Assembly: GCF_013369485.1 (NCBI RefSeq)
Contig: NZ_JABWEB010000001.1
Coordinates: forward strand, 744,001-808,000
From: Massilia sp. BJB1822
Lineage (GTDB): Bacteria; Pseudomonadota; Gammaproteobacteria; Burkholderiales; Burkholderiaceae_D
Length of the DNA stretch: 64,000 bases
Reading direction: 5' to 3'
The first letter of the stretch is position 1; the number at the start of each line of letters is the position of its first letter. Position numbers and translations under genes: made by a program. Positions 27,381-36,539 of this stretch are shown piece by piece. The notes below the pieces were generated by a model that was not told where the DNA came from, made no database searches, and saw only the letters and a program-made list of their open reading frames with translations.

Positions 27381-28433
27381 TTATACCAAACATTGTTCCA
27401 GGCCGCGAATAAAGATATCTTTCGGTAGATTTTTACCAATAAACACCATTTTACTGCCGCGCGCCTCATGCTCCGCCCATTTTGCGCCCAGGTCGCTGCC
27501 CATCAATTGGTGCACGCCCTGGAATACGACTTTACGATCTGCGCCCTGCATTAACAATACGCCTTTGTAGCGCAACATGCGAGGGCCGTACACATTGACC
27601 AGGCCGGCAAGGAATTCATCGAGCTTTTCCGGATCGAAAGGGCGCTCGCTTTTAAACACGAAAGCGGCGATTTCATCGGTATGGTGGCTGTGGTGGTGGT
27701 CGTGGGCGCAATGTTCGCCGTGCTCGTGGTCATGCTGGCAATGTTCGCCATGCTCATGCTCATGGTCGTGCGCTTCGGCCGCGAGGAAATCCGGGTCCAG
27801 CTCCAGTTTTTCATTCAGGTTGAAACCGCGCAGATCAAGCACCTCGGCGATCGGGGCGCGGCCGAAATCGGAGGTGCCGATCGGCGCGCGCGGATTGATG
27901 CGCTTTAAGCGCGCCGTCAGCGCCTCGATGGCGGCGGCGTCGACCAGATCGGTTTTCGACAGCAGGATCTTGTCGGCGAAACCGACCTGGCGCTGGGCTT
28001 CCTCATTATCGTCCAATTGCTGCATGGCGTGGCGCGCGTCGACCACGGTGACAATTGCATCGAGCAAGTAATTACTGCCCACTTCATCGTCGACAAAGAA
28101 AGTCTGGGCCACCGGGCCGGGATTGGCCAGGCCGGTGGTTTCGATCACCACGCGGTCGAACTGCAGTTCGCCGGCCGCGCGCTTTTTCGCCAGATCGGCC
28201 AGGCCGATAATCAGGTCGCCGCGCACGGTGCAGCAAATGCAGCCATTATTCATTTCGACGATTTGCTCGCGGCTTTCCTGCACCAGGATCTCATTGTCGA
28301 TATTTTCCTGCCCGAATTCATTCTCGATGACGGCAATGCGCATGCCATGCTGTTCTTGCAGAATGCGGTTGAGCAAGGTGGTTTTGCCGGCGCCGAGGAA
28401 GCCGGTCAGGATGGTGGTCGGAATCAGGTCCAT
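27381..28433 (-). CDS. CobW/G3E-family GTPase (zinc metallochaperone-like), His-rich
   Basis: A 350-residue G3E GTPase. The P-loop GFLGAGKTTLLNRIL is at residues 9-23, followed by ENEFGQENIDNEILV, the metal-binding CICC, the GLANPGP switch II region, and SKTDLVD (guanine specificity, with SKTD for the usual NKxD). Between the GTPase and the C-terminal CobW_C domain is a histidine-rich stretch of about 35 residues with repeated HDHEHEHGEHC pattern, likely to bind zinc. Members deliver zinc to target enzymes. The ATG at 28433 is chosen because upstream residues are not conserved in the family. It lies between xerC and dksA. Confidence 0.92.
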   Translation of the reverse strand: MDLIPTTILTGFLGAGKTTLLNRILQEQHGMRIAVIENEFGQENIDNEILVQESREQIVEMNNGCICCTVRGDLIIGLADLAKKRAAGELQFDRVVIETTGLANPGPVAQTFFVDDEVGSNYLLDAIVTVVDARHAMQQLDDNEEAQRQVGFADKILLSKTDLVDAAAIEALTARLKRINPRAPIGTSDFGRAPIAEVLDLRGFNLNEKLELDPDFLAAEAHDHEHEHGEHCQHDHEHGEHCAHDHHHSHHTDEIAAFVFKSERPFDPEKLDEFLAGLVNVYGPRMLRYKGVLLMQGADRKVVFQGVHQLMGSDLGAKWAEHEARGSKMVFIGKNLPKDIFIRGLEQCLV

Positions 28434-28513
28434 GGTCTGCCTTGCTGCAAATAGAATCGGCCGATTATGCCGGAATTCCCGGCGCGCTGCCAAATCAGGG
28501 GCGGCAGCCGGGC

Positions 28514-29464
28514 TTACTTGATTTTAGCCCGCGGATGGGCCTTGTCGTAAACCTGGGCCAGATGCTGGAAATCGAGGGCGGTATACACCTGGGTCGAGGT
28601 GATGCTGGCGTGGCCCAGCATATCCTGCACGGCGCGCAGGTCGCCCGAGGATTGCAGCACGTGGGAGGCAAACGAGTGGCGCAGCATATGCGGGTGGACG
28701 TGGACCGGCGCCCCGGTGGCCTGGGCATGGCGGGCCAGGCGCAGCTGCACCACGCGCGGCGAGACGCGCCGGCCGCGTTCGTTGAGGAAGAGGGCGGCGC
28801 TGCCGTCGCTGGCGGCCGGGCGCACGGCCAGCCAGGCGTTCAGGGCGGCCAGGGCGGCGCTGCCGACCGGCACGCGGCGCATCTTGCCGCCCTTGCCGGT
28901 GACGACCACTTCGGCATTCTCGGCTTCCAGCCAGCCGGCCGAGGCGGGCTGGCCGTCTTCGGCCTTGTGGAAGCGCAGGTCGAGGCCGGCCAGCTCGGAC
29001 ACCCGCAGCCCGCTCGAATACAGCAGTTCGAACATGGCGTGGTTGCACAGCTCGGCCGGTTCCTGGGCGGCGGCGGCCGTGCGGGCCGGCGTCGCCACCA
29101 GTTGCACGGCATCGTCCACCGACAGGGCTTTGGGCAGGGTTTTGGCGCGTTTGGGCGGGCGCACGCCCTGGACCGGATTGGCGGCCAGGCTCAGGTGGCG
29201 GCCCAGCCAGTCGAAAAAGCCGCGCCAGCTCGACAGCTTGCGCGCGATCGAGCGCGGGTCGAGGCCGCGCGCATGCAGTTTGGCCGTGTAGCGGCGGATG
29301 GCGTGCTGGTCCAGTGCGGCCCAGTCGGCTTCGCCGCTGAGTTCGAGCAGCTCGCCCAGGTCGCGGCCATAGGCGGCCACGGTATGCGGGGACAGTTTGC
29401 GCTGCGCGGCCAGCTGGTCGAGGAAGGCGTCCACCCAGTCCGGCTTGGCGCGCGGCGCGCTCAT
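28514..29464 (-). CDS. xerC: Tyrosine recombinase XerC
   Basis: Resolves chromosome dimers at dif with XerD. The 316-residue protein shows an N-terminal SAM-like core-binding domain (DAFLDQLAAQRKLSPHTVAAY) and a catalytic domain with RVSEL (Arg), KGGKMRRVP (Lys), HMLRHSFASHVL (His and Arg), GHASITSTQVYT (His and catalytic Tyr). The housekeeping context, 4 nt after the DUF484 gene, argues for XerC and against a mobile-element integrase. It ends close to the lysine-rich tail HPRAKIK. Confidence 0.95.
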   Translation of the reverse strand: MSAPRAKPDWVDAFLDQLAAQRKLSPHTVAAYGRDLGELLELSGEADWAALDQHAIRRYTAKLHARGLDPRSIARKLSSWRGFFDWLGRHLSLAANPVQGVRPPKRAKTLPKALSVDDAVQLVATPARTAAAAQEPAELCNHAMFELLYSSGLRVSELAGLDLRFHKAEDGQPASAGWLEAENAEVVVTGKGGKMRRVPVGSAALAALNAWLAVRPAASDGSAALFLNERGRRVSPRVVQLRLARHAQATGAPVHVHPHMLRHSFASHVLQSSGDLRAVQDMLGHASITSTQVYTALDFQHLAQVYDKAHPRAKIK

Positions 29465-29468
29465 GGGA

Positions 29469-30140
29469 TCAGGCCGTCAGCGGGGCCAGCGCGACGCTGG
29501 CCGTTTCGCCGATATGCACCAGGAAGTCAGTGGCCATCAGCGAGGTGAAGCGTTCGGTATCGGGCGAGCCGAGGATCAGCAGGCCGAAGGCGGCGCCCTT
29601 GCTGCCGGGCTGGCGCAGGGCGATGATGACGGTGGACTGGATGCTGGCCGCATCGTCCAGCCAGCGCACCGCCTCGAAATCGTTGTTGCTGCCGCAGTAA
29701 GGCGCTTGCAGGCTGTTGCCGAACAGGCGCGCATCGTCCGACACGTCCTGGGCGAACCATTCGCCGGCATAGGCGGCGGCCGGGGTGAACAGGCGCAAGG
29801 TCGCTTGCGGCACATGGAAGCTGTGTTTCAGGCCATCCACCAGGTCGCGCGGCAGCGCGGCCAAGGCGCGCGGCTGCAGCAGCTTCTGGTTCCAGCTGTG
29901 GAAGCGGTTGGCGATGGTTTGGTTTTCCTGGGCGTTGCGGCTCAGATCGGCCATGCGCAGTTCCAGCGCCTTGTATTTCTCGCGCATCACTTCCATCTGG
30001 CGTTCCTGCAGCGACACGGCCCGTCCCGTCAGCGGGCTGGACAGCTTTACTTCGCCCAGCAGATTAGCGTGTTCTTCGAAGAAATGCGGGTGGTCAGCCA
30101 GGTATTGCGCGACGGTCTTGGAATCCAGTGTTGCGGTCAT
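29469..30140 (-). CDS. DUF484 family protein
   Basis: A 223-residue cytoplasmic protein of the DUF484 family, which is GAF-like. It has the typical opening VAQYLADHPHFFEEHANLL and later SLQERQMEVMREKYKALELRM coiled coil, the family hallmark, and a GAF-like domain with LLILGSPDTERF near the C-terminus. Its function is unknown, but it is nearly always linked to xerC, and often to dapF; here 4 nt separate it from xerC. A TAAAAT box on the minus strand at 30171-30176 could be its -10. Confidence 0.9.
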   Translation of the reverse strand: MTATLDSKTVAQYLADHPHFFEEHANLLGEVKLSSPLTGRAVSLQERQMEVMREKYKALELRMADLSRNAQENQTIANRFHSWNQKLLQPRALAALPRDLVDGLKHSFHVPQATLRLFTPAAAYAGEWFAQDVSDDARLFGNSLQAPYCGSNNDFEAVRWLDDAASIQSTVIIALRQPGSKGAAFGLLILGSPDTERFTSLMATDFLVHIGETASVALAPLTA

Positions 30141-30192
30141 TTTAATCAGGTCGTGTTGGAGCCAACAGACATTTTACCCGACGCGGGCCAGA

Positions 30193-30218
30193 AAAAAGAC
30201 GCCCGCAGGCGTCTTTTT
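30193..30218 (-). terminator. Terminator downstream of the first porin
   Basis: An 11-bp symmetrical stem AAAAAGACGCC/GGCGTCTTTTT with a 4-nt loop lies 17 nt after the porin stop on the minus strand. It isolates the porin from the DUF484-xerC unit. Confidence 0.88.
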
Positions 30219-30234
30219 GCGGGATGGCCGGGCT

Positions 30235-31530
30235 TTAGAAGCGGTGGCGCATGCCGATCTGGATGCCTTTGCTGGACTGGCCGGGCACGGCGGTGAAGCC
30301 GCCGGAGGCGCTGGCGGCGCCGATAGCATATTGACCTTCGTTCTTGTTTTTAATGTAAGCGGCCACCGTGTAGAGGTCGGTGCGCTTGGACAGATTGTAG
30401 TCGTAGCCGATGCCGTACTGGGTGGCGTCGCTGGCGTTGGCGCGCCGGTCGTCCTGCCTGACCACGGACGCCATCAGGCGGCCCGCGCCCATGCGGTAGT
30501 GGAAGCCGACCTGGTAGCTGACCGCGTCCAGATAGAAATTGCGCACCAGGGCGGCGTTGAGCTGGCTGGCCAGCAGCGGACCGAGGGCCGGGCCGAAGGC
30601 GGTAAACGTCGGCGCCAGCTGCTCGTTGGCGTAGCGGATGATGACCGAGTTCTCGTTCTTCTGCTTGTGCGCGCCGAGGAAGAGCTTCCAGTTGTCGAAG
30701 GCATAGGAGCCGGCCAGGGTATGCGTCACCAGGCCGCGGTTGCCGACCTGGTCGGCGCCATAATTGTAGGCCGCGCCCAGATCCCAGCCATTGGCCTTGT
30801 AGCGCAGATTGGCGCCATAGGATTTCTTGTCCATGCCGATATAGCCGGAACGCTCGAAGCCATACATCAGGGCCGCGCCGATGCCGTTCGGCAGCTCGAT
30901 GCGGTACTGGATGGCTTTGTCGGAGCGGATTGCGATGCCGGCCGTGAGCAGGCCGCCCAGGCCGCCGACGATGCCGCCCCAGCCGGCCGCCGTGCCCGAC
31001 TCGAACACATCGCCGTTATTGAACACTTCGTAACCGGGCGTGTACATGCGCCCCATCAGCACCGCGCCCACCGGCGTCACCAGGCCCACCATCGAGGTAC
31101 GGTCGAACAGGGCGCCGTTGATGTTGACGTTGACGGCCGGCTGCAGCGCTCCCTGCACCCCGGCCAGCAGGCGGGCGGCGGTGGCGGCGCCGCCGGCGGC
31201 CGGCGGCACGGTGAAGTTCAAGCCCTTGGTCAGGGCATAACCCTGGTTCGAACTGAGGTTGCCGGTCTGCTGGCGGCCAGTGTCGAGTTCCACCCGCGCT
31301 TCCAGATTGAAGATGGCTTTGTAGCCGCCGCCGATATCTTCCGTCCCCTTGAAGCCAAGGCGCGAACCGTCGGCGATGCCGCTGACCAGCTTGGTGCGCG
31401 AATCGTTGCCGCCATTGTTCACATACATGACGCCGGCATCGGCGATGCCGTAGATCGTGACCGAGGATTGGGCCAGGGCCGGCCCGGCAAAGCATGCTGC
31501 AATGGCTAAGGCGAGGAATCGGTTCTTCAT
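30235..31530 (-). CDS. Gram-negative general porin (Omp32-like)
   Basis: Outer-membrane trimeric beta-barrel of 431 residues. A signal peptide (MKNRFLALAIAACFAGPALA) is followed by QSSVTIYGIADAGVMYVNNG, the typical first barrel strand of betaproteobacterial porins, and many alternating amphipathic strands. It ends in MRHRF, the aromatic BAM signal. It is longer than the common ~350-residue porin; the extra length lies in loops such as the alanine-rich stretch PPAAGGAATAARLLAG near residue 100. It differs clearly in loops from the next porin. Both are transcribed on the minus strand between DUF484 and the Sel1 gene. Confidence 0.92.
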   Translation of the reverse strand: MKNRFLALAIAACFAGPALAQSSVTIYGIADAGVMYVNNGGNDSRTKLVSGIADGSRLGFKGTEDIGGGYKAIFNLEARVELDTGRQQTGNLSSNQGYALTKGLNFTVPPAAGGAATAARLLAGVQGALQPAVNVNINGALFDRTSMVGLVTPVGAVLMGRMYTPGYEVFNNGDVFESGTAAGWGGIVGGLGGLLTAGIAIRSDKAIQYRIELPNGIGAALMYGFERSGYIGMDKKSYGANLRYKANGWDLGAAYNYGADQVGNRGLVTHTLAGSYAFDNWKLFLGAHKQKNENSVIIRYANEQLAPTFTAFGPALGPLLASQLNAALVRNFYLDAVSYQVGFHYRMGAGRLMASVVRQDDRRANASDATQYGIGYDYNLSKRTDLYTVAAYIKNKNEGQYAIGAASASGGFTAVPGQSSKGIQIGMRHRF

Positions 31531-31614
31531 GCTGTCTCCTGAATGTTTTTGTATTGAAAAACGAACGTCCGTACTAATTCAATGCGAAACACACCAGCGG
31601 CCACGTCTCCGTCG

Positions 31615-31646
31615 AAAAAAAGGCGGCATGGTTGCCCATGGCCGCC
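31615..31646 (-). terminator. Terminator downstream of the second porin
   Basis: On the minus strand a stem of GGCGG+CCATGG with one bulged base, a GCAA loop, and seven T. It lies about 20 nt after the porin stop, so the two porins are probably separate transcription units. Confidence 0.8.
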
Positions 31647-31666
31647 CAGTTCATGCGCGAGGCATC

Positions 31667-32701
31667 TCAGAAGTTGTGGTGCACACCCAGGCTGAAAGTA
31701 TTCACCTTGGTGGCGGCTTTTTTATTCGAAGCGTCGATGTACAGATAGGTGCGGGCCGACAGATTGTGCTCATAGCCCAGCGAGAACTGCTTGGTCTTCG
31801 GCAGGCCATCCGGCTCCTTGCGGCCATAGCCGGCCAGGATCTTGCCCATGCCCACGGTGTAGTTGGCGCCCACCACCCAGGCCTTGGTGGTGTCGTTGAC
31901 GGCCTTGGTATGGCCCTCGTCCTGGTGCTGGTAGGAGGCCATCAGCTTCAGGTCGGCGATCGGCTTGACCCAGGCGGCTACCGACCACAGCTTGGTTTCC
32001 ACTGCATTGCGCTCGCCGCCCGCCATCAGCGAGAAGCTCGGCGCGGTATAGGTGGCGCTGACCGAATACGGATTGGCCGAAGGCACGGCATTGGCCGGGT
32101 ATTGCGGCGCCAGCGCGGTGCCGCGGCCGATAATGGCCGGGCTGTTGTTGGCCTCCTTGGCGGCCACCGTCACATTCAGCTGGAAGCCGTTATAGACCGG
32201 GGTGTTGTAGAAGACAGCGTTGGAAAAGCGGTTGCGCGAGTTGCCCACCTGGCTCAGCGGATCGCTGGTGTAGCCGGCCACATGCAGGTCGGTCTGGAAG
32301 CCGACCGGGGTCGGCATGCCGGACCAGGGATCGTAGTTGGTCGACGATTCCTGGTAGGCGGTCAGGCCGCGGCCGAAGCGGATGGTGCCGAAGTCGCCTT
32401 GCAGGCCGACCCGGCTCTGGCCCTGGAACAGCGGGCGGCTGTTGGCGCCGGAAGTGTTTTCGATGGTGCCGGTATCCGACTCATAGCGGATTTCCAGCTG
32501 GAACAGCGCTTTCAGGCCGCTGCCCAGGTCTTCCACGCCGCGGAAGCCCAGTTTATTGTTATCCCGTTTGCTTACTTGGGTGGTCGTGCCCGTTTGTTTG
32601 AGCAGGCCGGCGTCGACCGTGCCGTAGATCGTGACAGACGATTGCGCGTAGGCGCCGCTGAAGGCTCCCATCATTGCCAAGGCCAGCAGGGATTTCTTCA
32701 T
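31667..32701 (-). CDS. Gram-negative general porin (Omp32-like)
   Basis: Outer-membrane diffusion channel of 344 residues. It has a signal peptide (MKKSLLALAMMGAFSGAYA), opens QSSVTIYGTVDAGLLKQTG, shows the family's NKLGFRGVEDLGSGLKALFQLE block and the loop-3 constriction region (near SRPLFQGQSRVGLQGDFGTIRFGRG), and ends HHNF with the C-terminal aromatic signal. An AAGGAAG ribosome site lies immediately upstream. It is of standard length, unlike its neighbour. Confidence 0.93.
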   Translation of the reverse strand: MKKSLLALAMMGAFSGAYAQSSVTIYGTVDAGLLKQTGTTTQVSKRDNNKLGFRGVEDLGSGLKALFQLEIRYESDTGTIENTSGANSRPLFQGQSRVGLQGDFGTIRFGRGLTAYQESSTNYDPWSGMPTPVGFQTDLHVAGYTSDPLSQVGNSRNRFSNAVFYNTPVYNGFQLNVTVAAKEANNSPAIIGRGTALAPQYPANAVPSANPYSVSATYTAPSFSLMAGGERNAVETKLWSVAAWVKPIADLKLMASYQHQDEGHTKAVNDTTKAWVVGANYTVGMGKILAGYGRKEPDGLPKTKQFSLGYEHNLSARTYLYIDASNKKAATKVNTFSLGVHHNF

Positions 32702-33151
32702 TTGTTCTTCCTTTATAAGAATAATCGGTCAAAAGATCCAAAAGCCAAGAGTGCGTCTCGAACACTCGCGGGAGTGCGCTGCGTGCACCCGGATGACTGC
32801 ACCTTACTGGCTGGTCCCGGCAAACACCGTGGTCTTGGTTGATTGAAGCCAGGAGATTTGGTCAAAAGCCCGTGTTTTCAGGCTCCCTGTTGTATTTCTG
32901 AAACGCTTAATTCCAACGCATTGCTGATTTGTTGTCTATATTGCCCCTTAAGTCTGGCAGCCTTGTATCCCCAGCTTTTTTGCGCCAGATCAAGAGCCCG
33001 CCATTTCACGGCGCGGAGTGAGGCGGCCACGCGACACTCGCTGCAATCGCCATCGCGTAGTGCATTTGGTTTGTGGCAATATCATCGGAAAAGCAGCTCG
33101 GACCCGCATGCCAGCAGTGTTTGCTGGGATGAACCAATACATAGTGGAACG
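32702..33151. other. 450-nt gene-free, relatively AT-rich intergenic region
   Basis: The only stretch of more than 300 nt without a gene. It separates the second porin (minus) from the Sel1 gene (plus). It must hold the divergent promoters for both. It has a lower GC content than its surroundings and contains no convincing tRNA, riboswitch or protein-coding sequence. The in-frame extension of the Sel1 ORF through this region lacks the codon bias seen after 33152. Confidence 0.7.
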
Positions 33152-34765
33152 ATGGCGAACCGTGAAGAGCTAGGGATCATCCGGGGGGCGCGCGCAGGCG
33201 ACCCCTCCTGCCAGCTGGCCCTGGGCCGGCTGTATTTATTCGGCGGCGCCAGCCTGCCGATGAGCATGCCCACCGCCTTGCACTGGCTCAGCCGTGCCGC
33301 CCAGCAAGGAGAGGAAGAGGCCTGGCGCCTGATTGGCCAACACATCAGTTTTGAATACGCCCAGCATGGCGGCGAGGCCGTGCTGGAATGGTATGAGCGC
33401 GCCAGCGATGCCGGCCTGCTGCCGGCGGCCGTGGTGCTGGCCCAGCTGGTGCAGCAGACGGCTACGGCCAACGCCGCCTTGCGCGGCAAGGCATGGCGCG
33501 CCCTGCAGGCGGCGGCCCAGGCCGGCATGCCGCAGGCGCAGCGCCTGCTGGCCGGCTGGCCCGGCATGGCGCCGGCCGCGCCGCGCTGCGAAGCCAGCAC
33601 GGCCCGCCCGCCGGTAGCCGGCGCCAGCGCCGTGGCGGCAGCGAGCGCCGGCCATCCGCCGCAGCGCAGCGACAGCGCGCCGGCCAGTCTGGCCGACGCC
33701 GCGCGTGCCGCCAATGCCATCAATGCCCAGTTGGAACAAGCCTGGCAAGACTTGCCGCGCCGCGGCTTCCTGGCCCAGGCCCAGGACTTGGCGCGCACGC
33801 TGGCCCAGCAGGCGCCGCAAGACCTGGAAGCGGCGCGCGCCGCCGGTTGGCAGCTGGAAACCCCGCAGAGCCAGCTATTCGCGCGCTGCGCCCAAGCATT
33901 GAGCGAGCTGGCCGACAGCGGCGCGGTGGCGGACGCTACTGACGAAGCCGATCTGCAGCGTTTCCGCGAACTGGCCGCCCATGGCGGCGACCGCAACGCC
34001 CAGCTGGCGCTGGGCCTCTCGTTTGCGCGCATGAATTGCGAAGGCGACCGCATGCCGCGCGGCAATGGCGCCGTCAATTTCAAGCGCGCCATCCGCTGGC
34101 TGACCCAGGCTGGCGAGCAAGGGCTGGCCGAAGCCTGGTTCGCCCTGTCGCGCATCTATAACAAACCGGAATTTTCCCAGCGCAGCCTGCTCGAGGCGCA
34201 AGCCTGCCTGGAGCGCGCCGCTGATATGGGACATAGCGGCGCCCAACTCGAATGCGGCATTCACGCCTGGCGCACCCGGCGTGGCGGCGAGCAGAACGAT
34301 GTGCGCGCCGCCTACTGGCTACAAAAAGCCGCCGCCCAAGGCAGTGCCGAAGCGCAAGCCGCGCTCGAACGCATCGCCCCGGCGGGACCGCCCGAAAGCT
34401 GGGCCAGCACTCTGTTGCCCCTGCTCACGCGCGAACTGCTCAGCAGCCAGCCTTTATTGGCGGCCCGCATCGAGTTGGCCAGCCTGTTCCAGCTCAGCCG
34501 CGCCGAAGCCTTGCTGCTGGACGTCAAGGCAGCCGACCAGGGTCACTGCCTGGTGATCGACATACGCGCCAGCTATGGCCGCAGCAAGCGGCGGCTCGTG
34601 CTGATCCGCAGCGCCCAGCAAAGGCAGGCGCTGGACCGCATCCAGCGCCAGTTCGAACAGATCGACTGCAGCCTGGCCGGTCCCGAAGGCAACTACCGCC
34701 AGCGTCTCTACCGCTTCAAGACCTGGCTCATCAGTGTCGCCGGCGGCGACCTGCTCGCCGCCTGA
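33152..34765 (+). CDS. Sel1-repeat protein with unknown C-terminal domain
   Basis: A 537-residue protein, no signal peptide. Tandem Sel1/TPR-like repeats are seen at about residues 10-90 (GDPSCQLALGRLYLFGG, TALHWLSRAAQQGEEEAW) and 270-410 (NFKRAIRWLTQAGEQGLAEAWFALSRIY, LLEAQACLERAADMGHSGAQLECGIHAW, AAYWLQKAAAQGSAEAQAAL). A proline/alanine-rich linker splits the two. The last ~120 residues (from SWASTLLPLLTRELL) form an uncharacterised, basic domain. I chose the ATG at 33152 as the first to enter the repeat pattern. It may scaffold protein interactions. The function is unknown. Confidence 0.75.
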   Translation: MANREELGIIRGARAGDPSCQLALGRLYLFGGASLPMSMPTALHWLSRAAQQGEEEAWRLIGQHISFEYAQHGGEAVLEWYERASDAGLLPAAVVLAQLVQQTATANAALRGKAWRALQAAAQAGMPQAQRLLAGWPGMAPAAPRCEASTARPPVAGASAVAAASAGHPPQRSDSAPASLADAARAANAINAQLEQAWQDLPRRGFLAQAQDLARTLAQQAPQDLEAARAAGWQLETPQSQLFARCAQALSELADSGAVADATDEADLQRFRELAAHGGDRNAQLALGLSFARMNCEGDRMPRGNGAVNFKRAIRWLTQAGEQGLAEAWFALSRIYNKPEFSQRSLLEAQACLERAADMGHSGAQLECGIHAWRTRRGGEQNDVRAAYWLQKAAAQGSAEAQAALERIAPAGPPESWASTLLPLLTRELLSSQPLLAARIELASLFQLSRAEALLLDVKAADQGHCLVIDIRASYGRSKRRLVLIRSAQQRQALDRIQRQFEQIDCSLAGPEGNYRQRLYRFKTWLISVAGGDLLAA

Positions 34766-34797
34766 CCCCGCCACTGTTTGATTTGGAGCAAACGGCT

Positions 34798-35661
34798 TTA
34801 GACGGTGATTTCGCCTTCGAAGACGGTGACGGCGGGGCCGGTGAGGTAGACGGGCTGGCCTTCGCCGGCCCAGGCGATCGAGAGGCGGCCGCCGCGGGCG
34901 TCGACGCGCACCGGGGAGTCGAGCAGCCCGCGGCGGATGCCGGCCACCACGGCGGCGCAGGCGCCCGTGCCGCAGGCCAGGGTTTCGCCGGCGCCGCGTT
35001 CAAATACGCGCAGCTTGATGTGCTGGCGGTTCATCAGCTGCATGAAGCCGGCATTGACGCGCTTGGGGAAGCGCGGGTGATGTTCGATCAGCGGGCCGGT
35101 CAGTTCGACGGGTGCGTTGTCGACGTCGGCCACCACTTGCACCGCGTGCGGGTTGCCCATCGACACCACAGATACTTGTACCTGCTCTCGCTCGCCGCCC
35201 AGTTCGAGCAGCAGCGGCCACAGGGTGTCGCGCCCTTCGGGCTGGCCGTTCAGGCCGTCGGCGTCGAAGGGGATGGCGGCCGGCGCCAGCACGGGCGCGC
35301 CCATGTCGACCGTCACGCTGCCTTCGCTTTCCAGGCGCGGCGAGATGATGCCGGCCTTGGTTTCGACCGTGATCTGGGCCTTGCCGGTCAAGCCTTTTTC
35401 GGCAACGAATTTGACGAAGGCGCGCGCGCCGTTGCCGCATTGCTCGACTTCGCCGCCATCGTTGTTGAAGATGCGGTAGCGGAAGTCGCAGCAGGGCTGG
35501 CTGGCTGGCTCCACCACCAGGATCTGGTCGGCGCCGATGCCGAAACGGCGGTCGGCCAGCGCCTGCCACTGCGCCGCGGTGAAATCGATGTGCTGGTTGA
35601 TGGCGTCGATGACGATGAAGTCATTGCCCGCGCCGTGCATCTTGGTGAATTTGAGTTTCAT
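34798..35661 (-). CDS. dapF: Diaminopimelate epimerase
   Basis: Converts LL- to meso-diaminopimelate for lysine and peptidoglycan synthesis. The 287-residue protein opens [19 protein letters not shown], has the first catalytic cysteine in [13 protein letters not shown] and the second in [15 protein letters not shown], and both pseudo-symmetric halves are present. The ATG at 35661 overlaps the upstream acyltransferase stop by 4 nt; the longer ORF extends into that gene and is not the start. It is the last gene of the lpxL-lpxL-dapF operon. Confidence 0.97.
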   Translation of the reverse strand: MKLKFTKMHGAGNDFIVIDAINQHIDFTAAQWQALADRRFGIGADQILVVEPASQPCCDFRYRIFNNDGGEVEQCGNGARAFVKFVAEKGLTGKAQITVETKAGIISPRLESEGSVTVDMGAPVLAPAAIPFDADGLNGQPEGRDTLWPLLLELGGEREQVQVSVVSMGNPHAVQVVADVDNAPVELTGPLIEHHPRFPKRVNAGFMQLMNRQHIKLRVFERGAGETLACGTGACAAVVAGIRRGLLDSPVRVDARGGRLSIAWAGEGQPVYLTGPAVTVFEGEITV

Positions 35662-36539
35662 CGTGGGTTCGTATAGAAGGACGGTTCGCCATCGGGACGC
35701 GTCTTGAAGCGCTTGTGCGTCCAGAAATATTGTTCCGGGTATTCGCGCACGCGCTCTTCGATGAACTGGTTCATGCGGCGCGTCGCGGCCACCATATCGG
35801 TGCCGGGATAATTGTCCCACACTGGATAGAATTTGACGCTATAGCCCTGGTAATCCGGCAGGAAAGTGCAGATCACCGGCATCACCTGGGCGCCCGTGGC
35901 AGCGGCGATGCGCGCCGTGGCCGTCAAGGTGGCCGCCGGGATGCCGAAGAAGGGCACGAACTCGGCGTCTTTGGCGCCGAAATCCATGTCCGGCAACATG
36001 AAATAGGGCAGATGTTCGCGCAAGGCGCGCAGAATCGGCTTGATGCCATCCTGCCGCGTGAACAGGCGCACCGGCTTGAAGCGGGCGCGGCCGGCGCGCA
36101 GCACTTCGTCGAAAGTATCGTTCTTTTGCTGGGAGTACATCGACGATGCGCTCGTTTCCATGGCGATCGCGGCGCCTGCCACATCGAGGCAGACAAAATG
36201 CGGACACAGCAGCACGGTCGGCTTTTCCGTCATCGCCGCCACCGGAATTTCGCCCATCGGATCGACGCGGATCAGGCGCTTGAGGCGCGCCTCGGGCGCC
36301 CACCACAGGATGGAACGCTCCAGCACGCTGCGCGAATAGGCCTGGAAGTGGCGCCGCGCCAGCGCCACGCGCTCGGCTTCGCTCAACTCCGGCATGGTCA
36401 GGCGCAGATTGGTGAGGGCGATGCGGCGGCGCGGCCCCATCACGCGGAACAGCAGGCTGCCGATGGCATTGCCCAGACGGCCGAGCAGGGGCAGGGGCAG
36501 CCAATGCAGCAGCCACATGAATCCAAGCAAGAGTTTCAT
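35658..36539 (-). CDS. LpxL/HtrB-family acyltransferase
   Basis: Inner-membrane late acyltransferase of lipid A synthesis, 293 residues. After an N-terminal membrane helix ([18 protein letters not shown]) the catalytic HX4D motif appears as HFVCLD (about residue 118). The following [23 protein letters not shown] stretch is typical of LpxL/LpxM. Whether it transfers laurate, myristate or 3-OH acid cannot be read. It overlaps genes on both sides by 4 nt. Confidence 0.9.
   Translation of the reverse strand: MKLLLGFMWLLHWLPLPLLGRLGNAIGSLLFRVMGPRRRIALTNLRLTMPELSEAERVALARRHFQAYSRSVLERSILWWAPEARLKRLIRVDPMGEIPVAAMTEKPTVLLCPHFVCLDVAGAAIAMETSASSMYSQQKNDTFDEVLRAGRARFKPVRLFTRQDGIKPILRALREHLPYFMLPDMDFGAKDAEFVPFFGIPAATLTATARIAAATGAQVMPVICTFLPDYQGYSVKFYPVWDNYPGTDMVAATRRMNQFIEERVREYPEQYFWTHKRFKTRPDGEPSFYTNPR

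Noticed and set aside
28514..29464. Tyrosine recombinase as a sign of an integrated element
   Set aside because: It is XerC: length, motifs and link to DUF484 are those of the housekeeping enzyme, and no att repeats or phage genes are nearby.
32843..33151. Upstream extension of the Sel1 ORF by 103 codons
   Set aside because: The region has different base composition and no Sel1 pattern. The start at 33152 enters the repeats directly.
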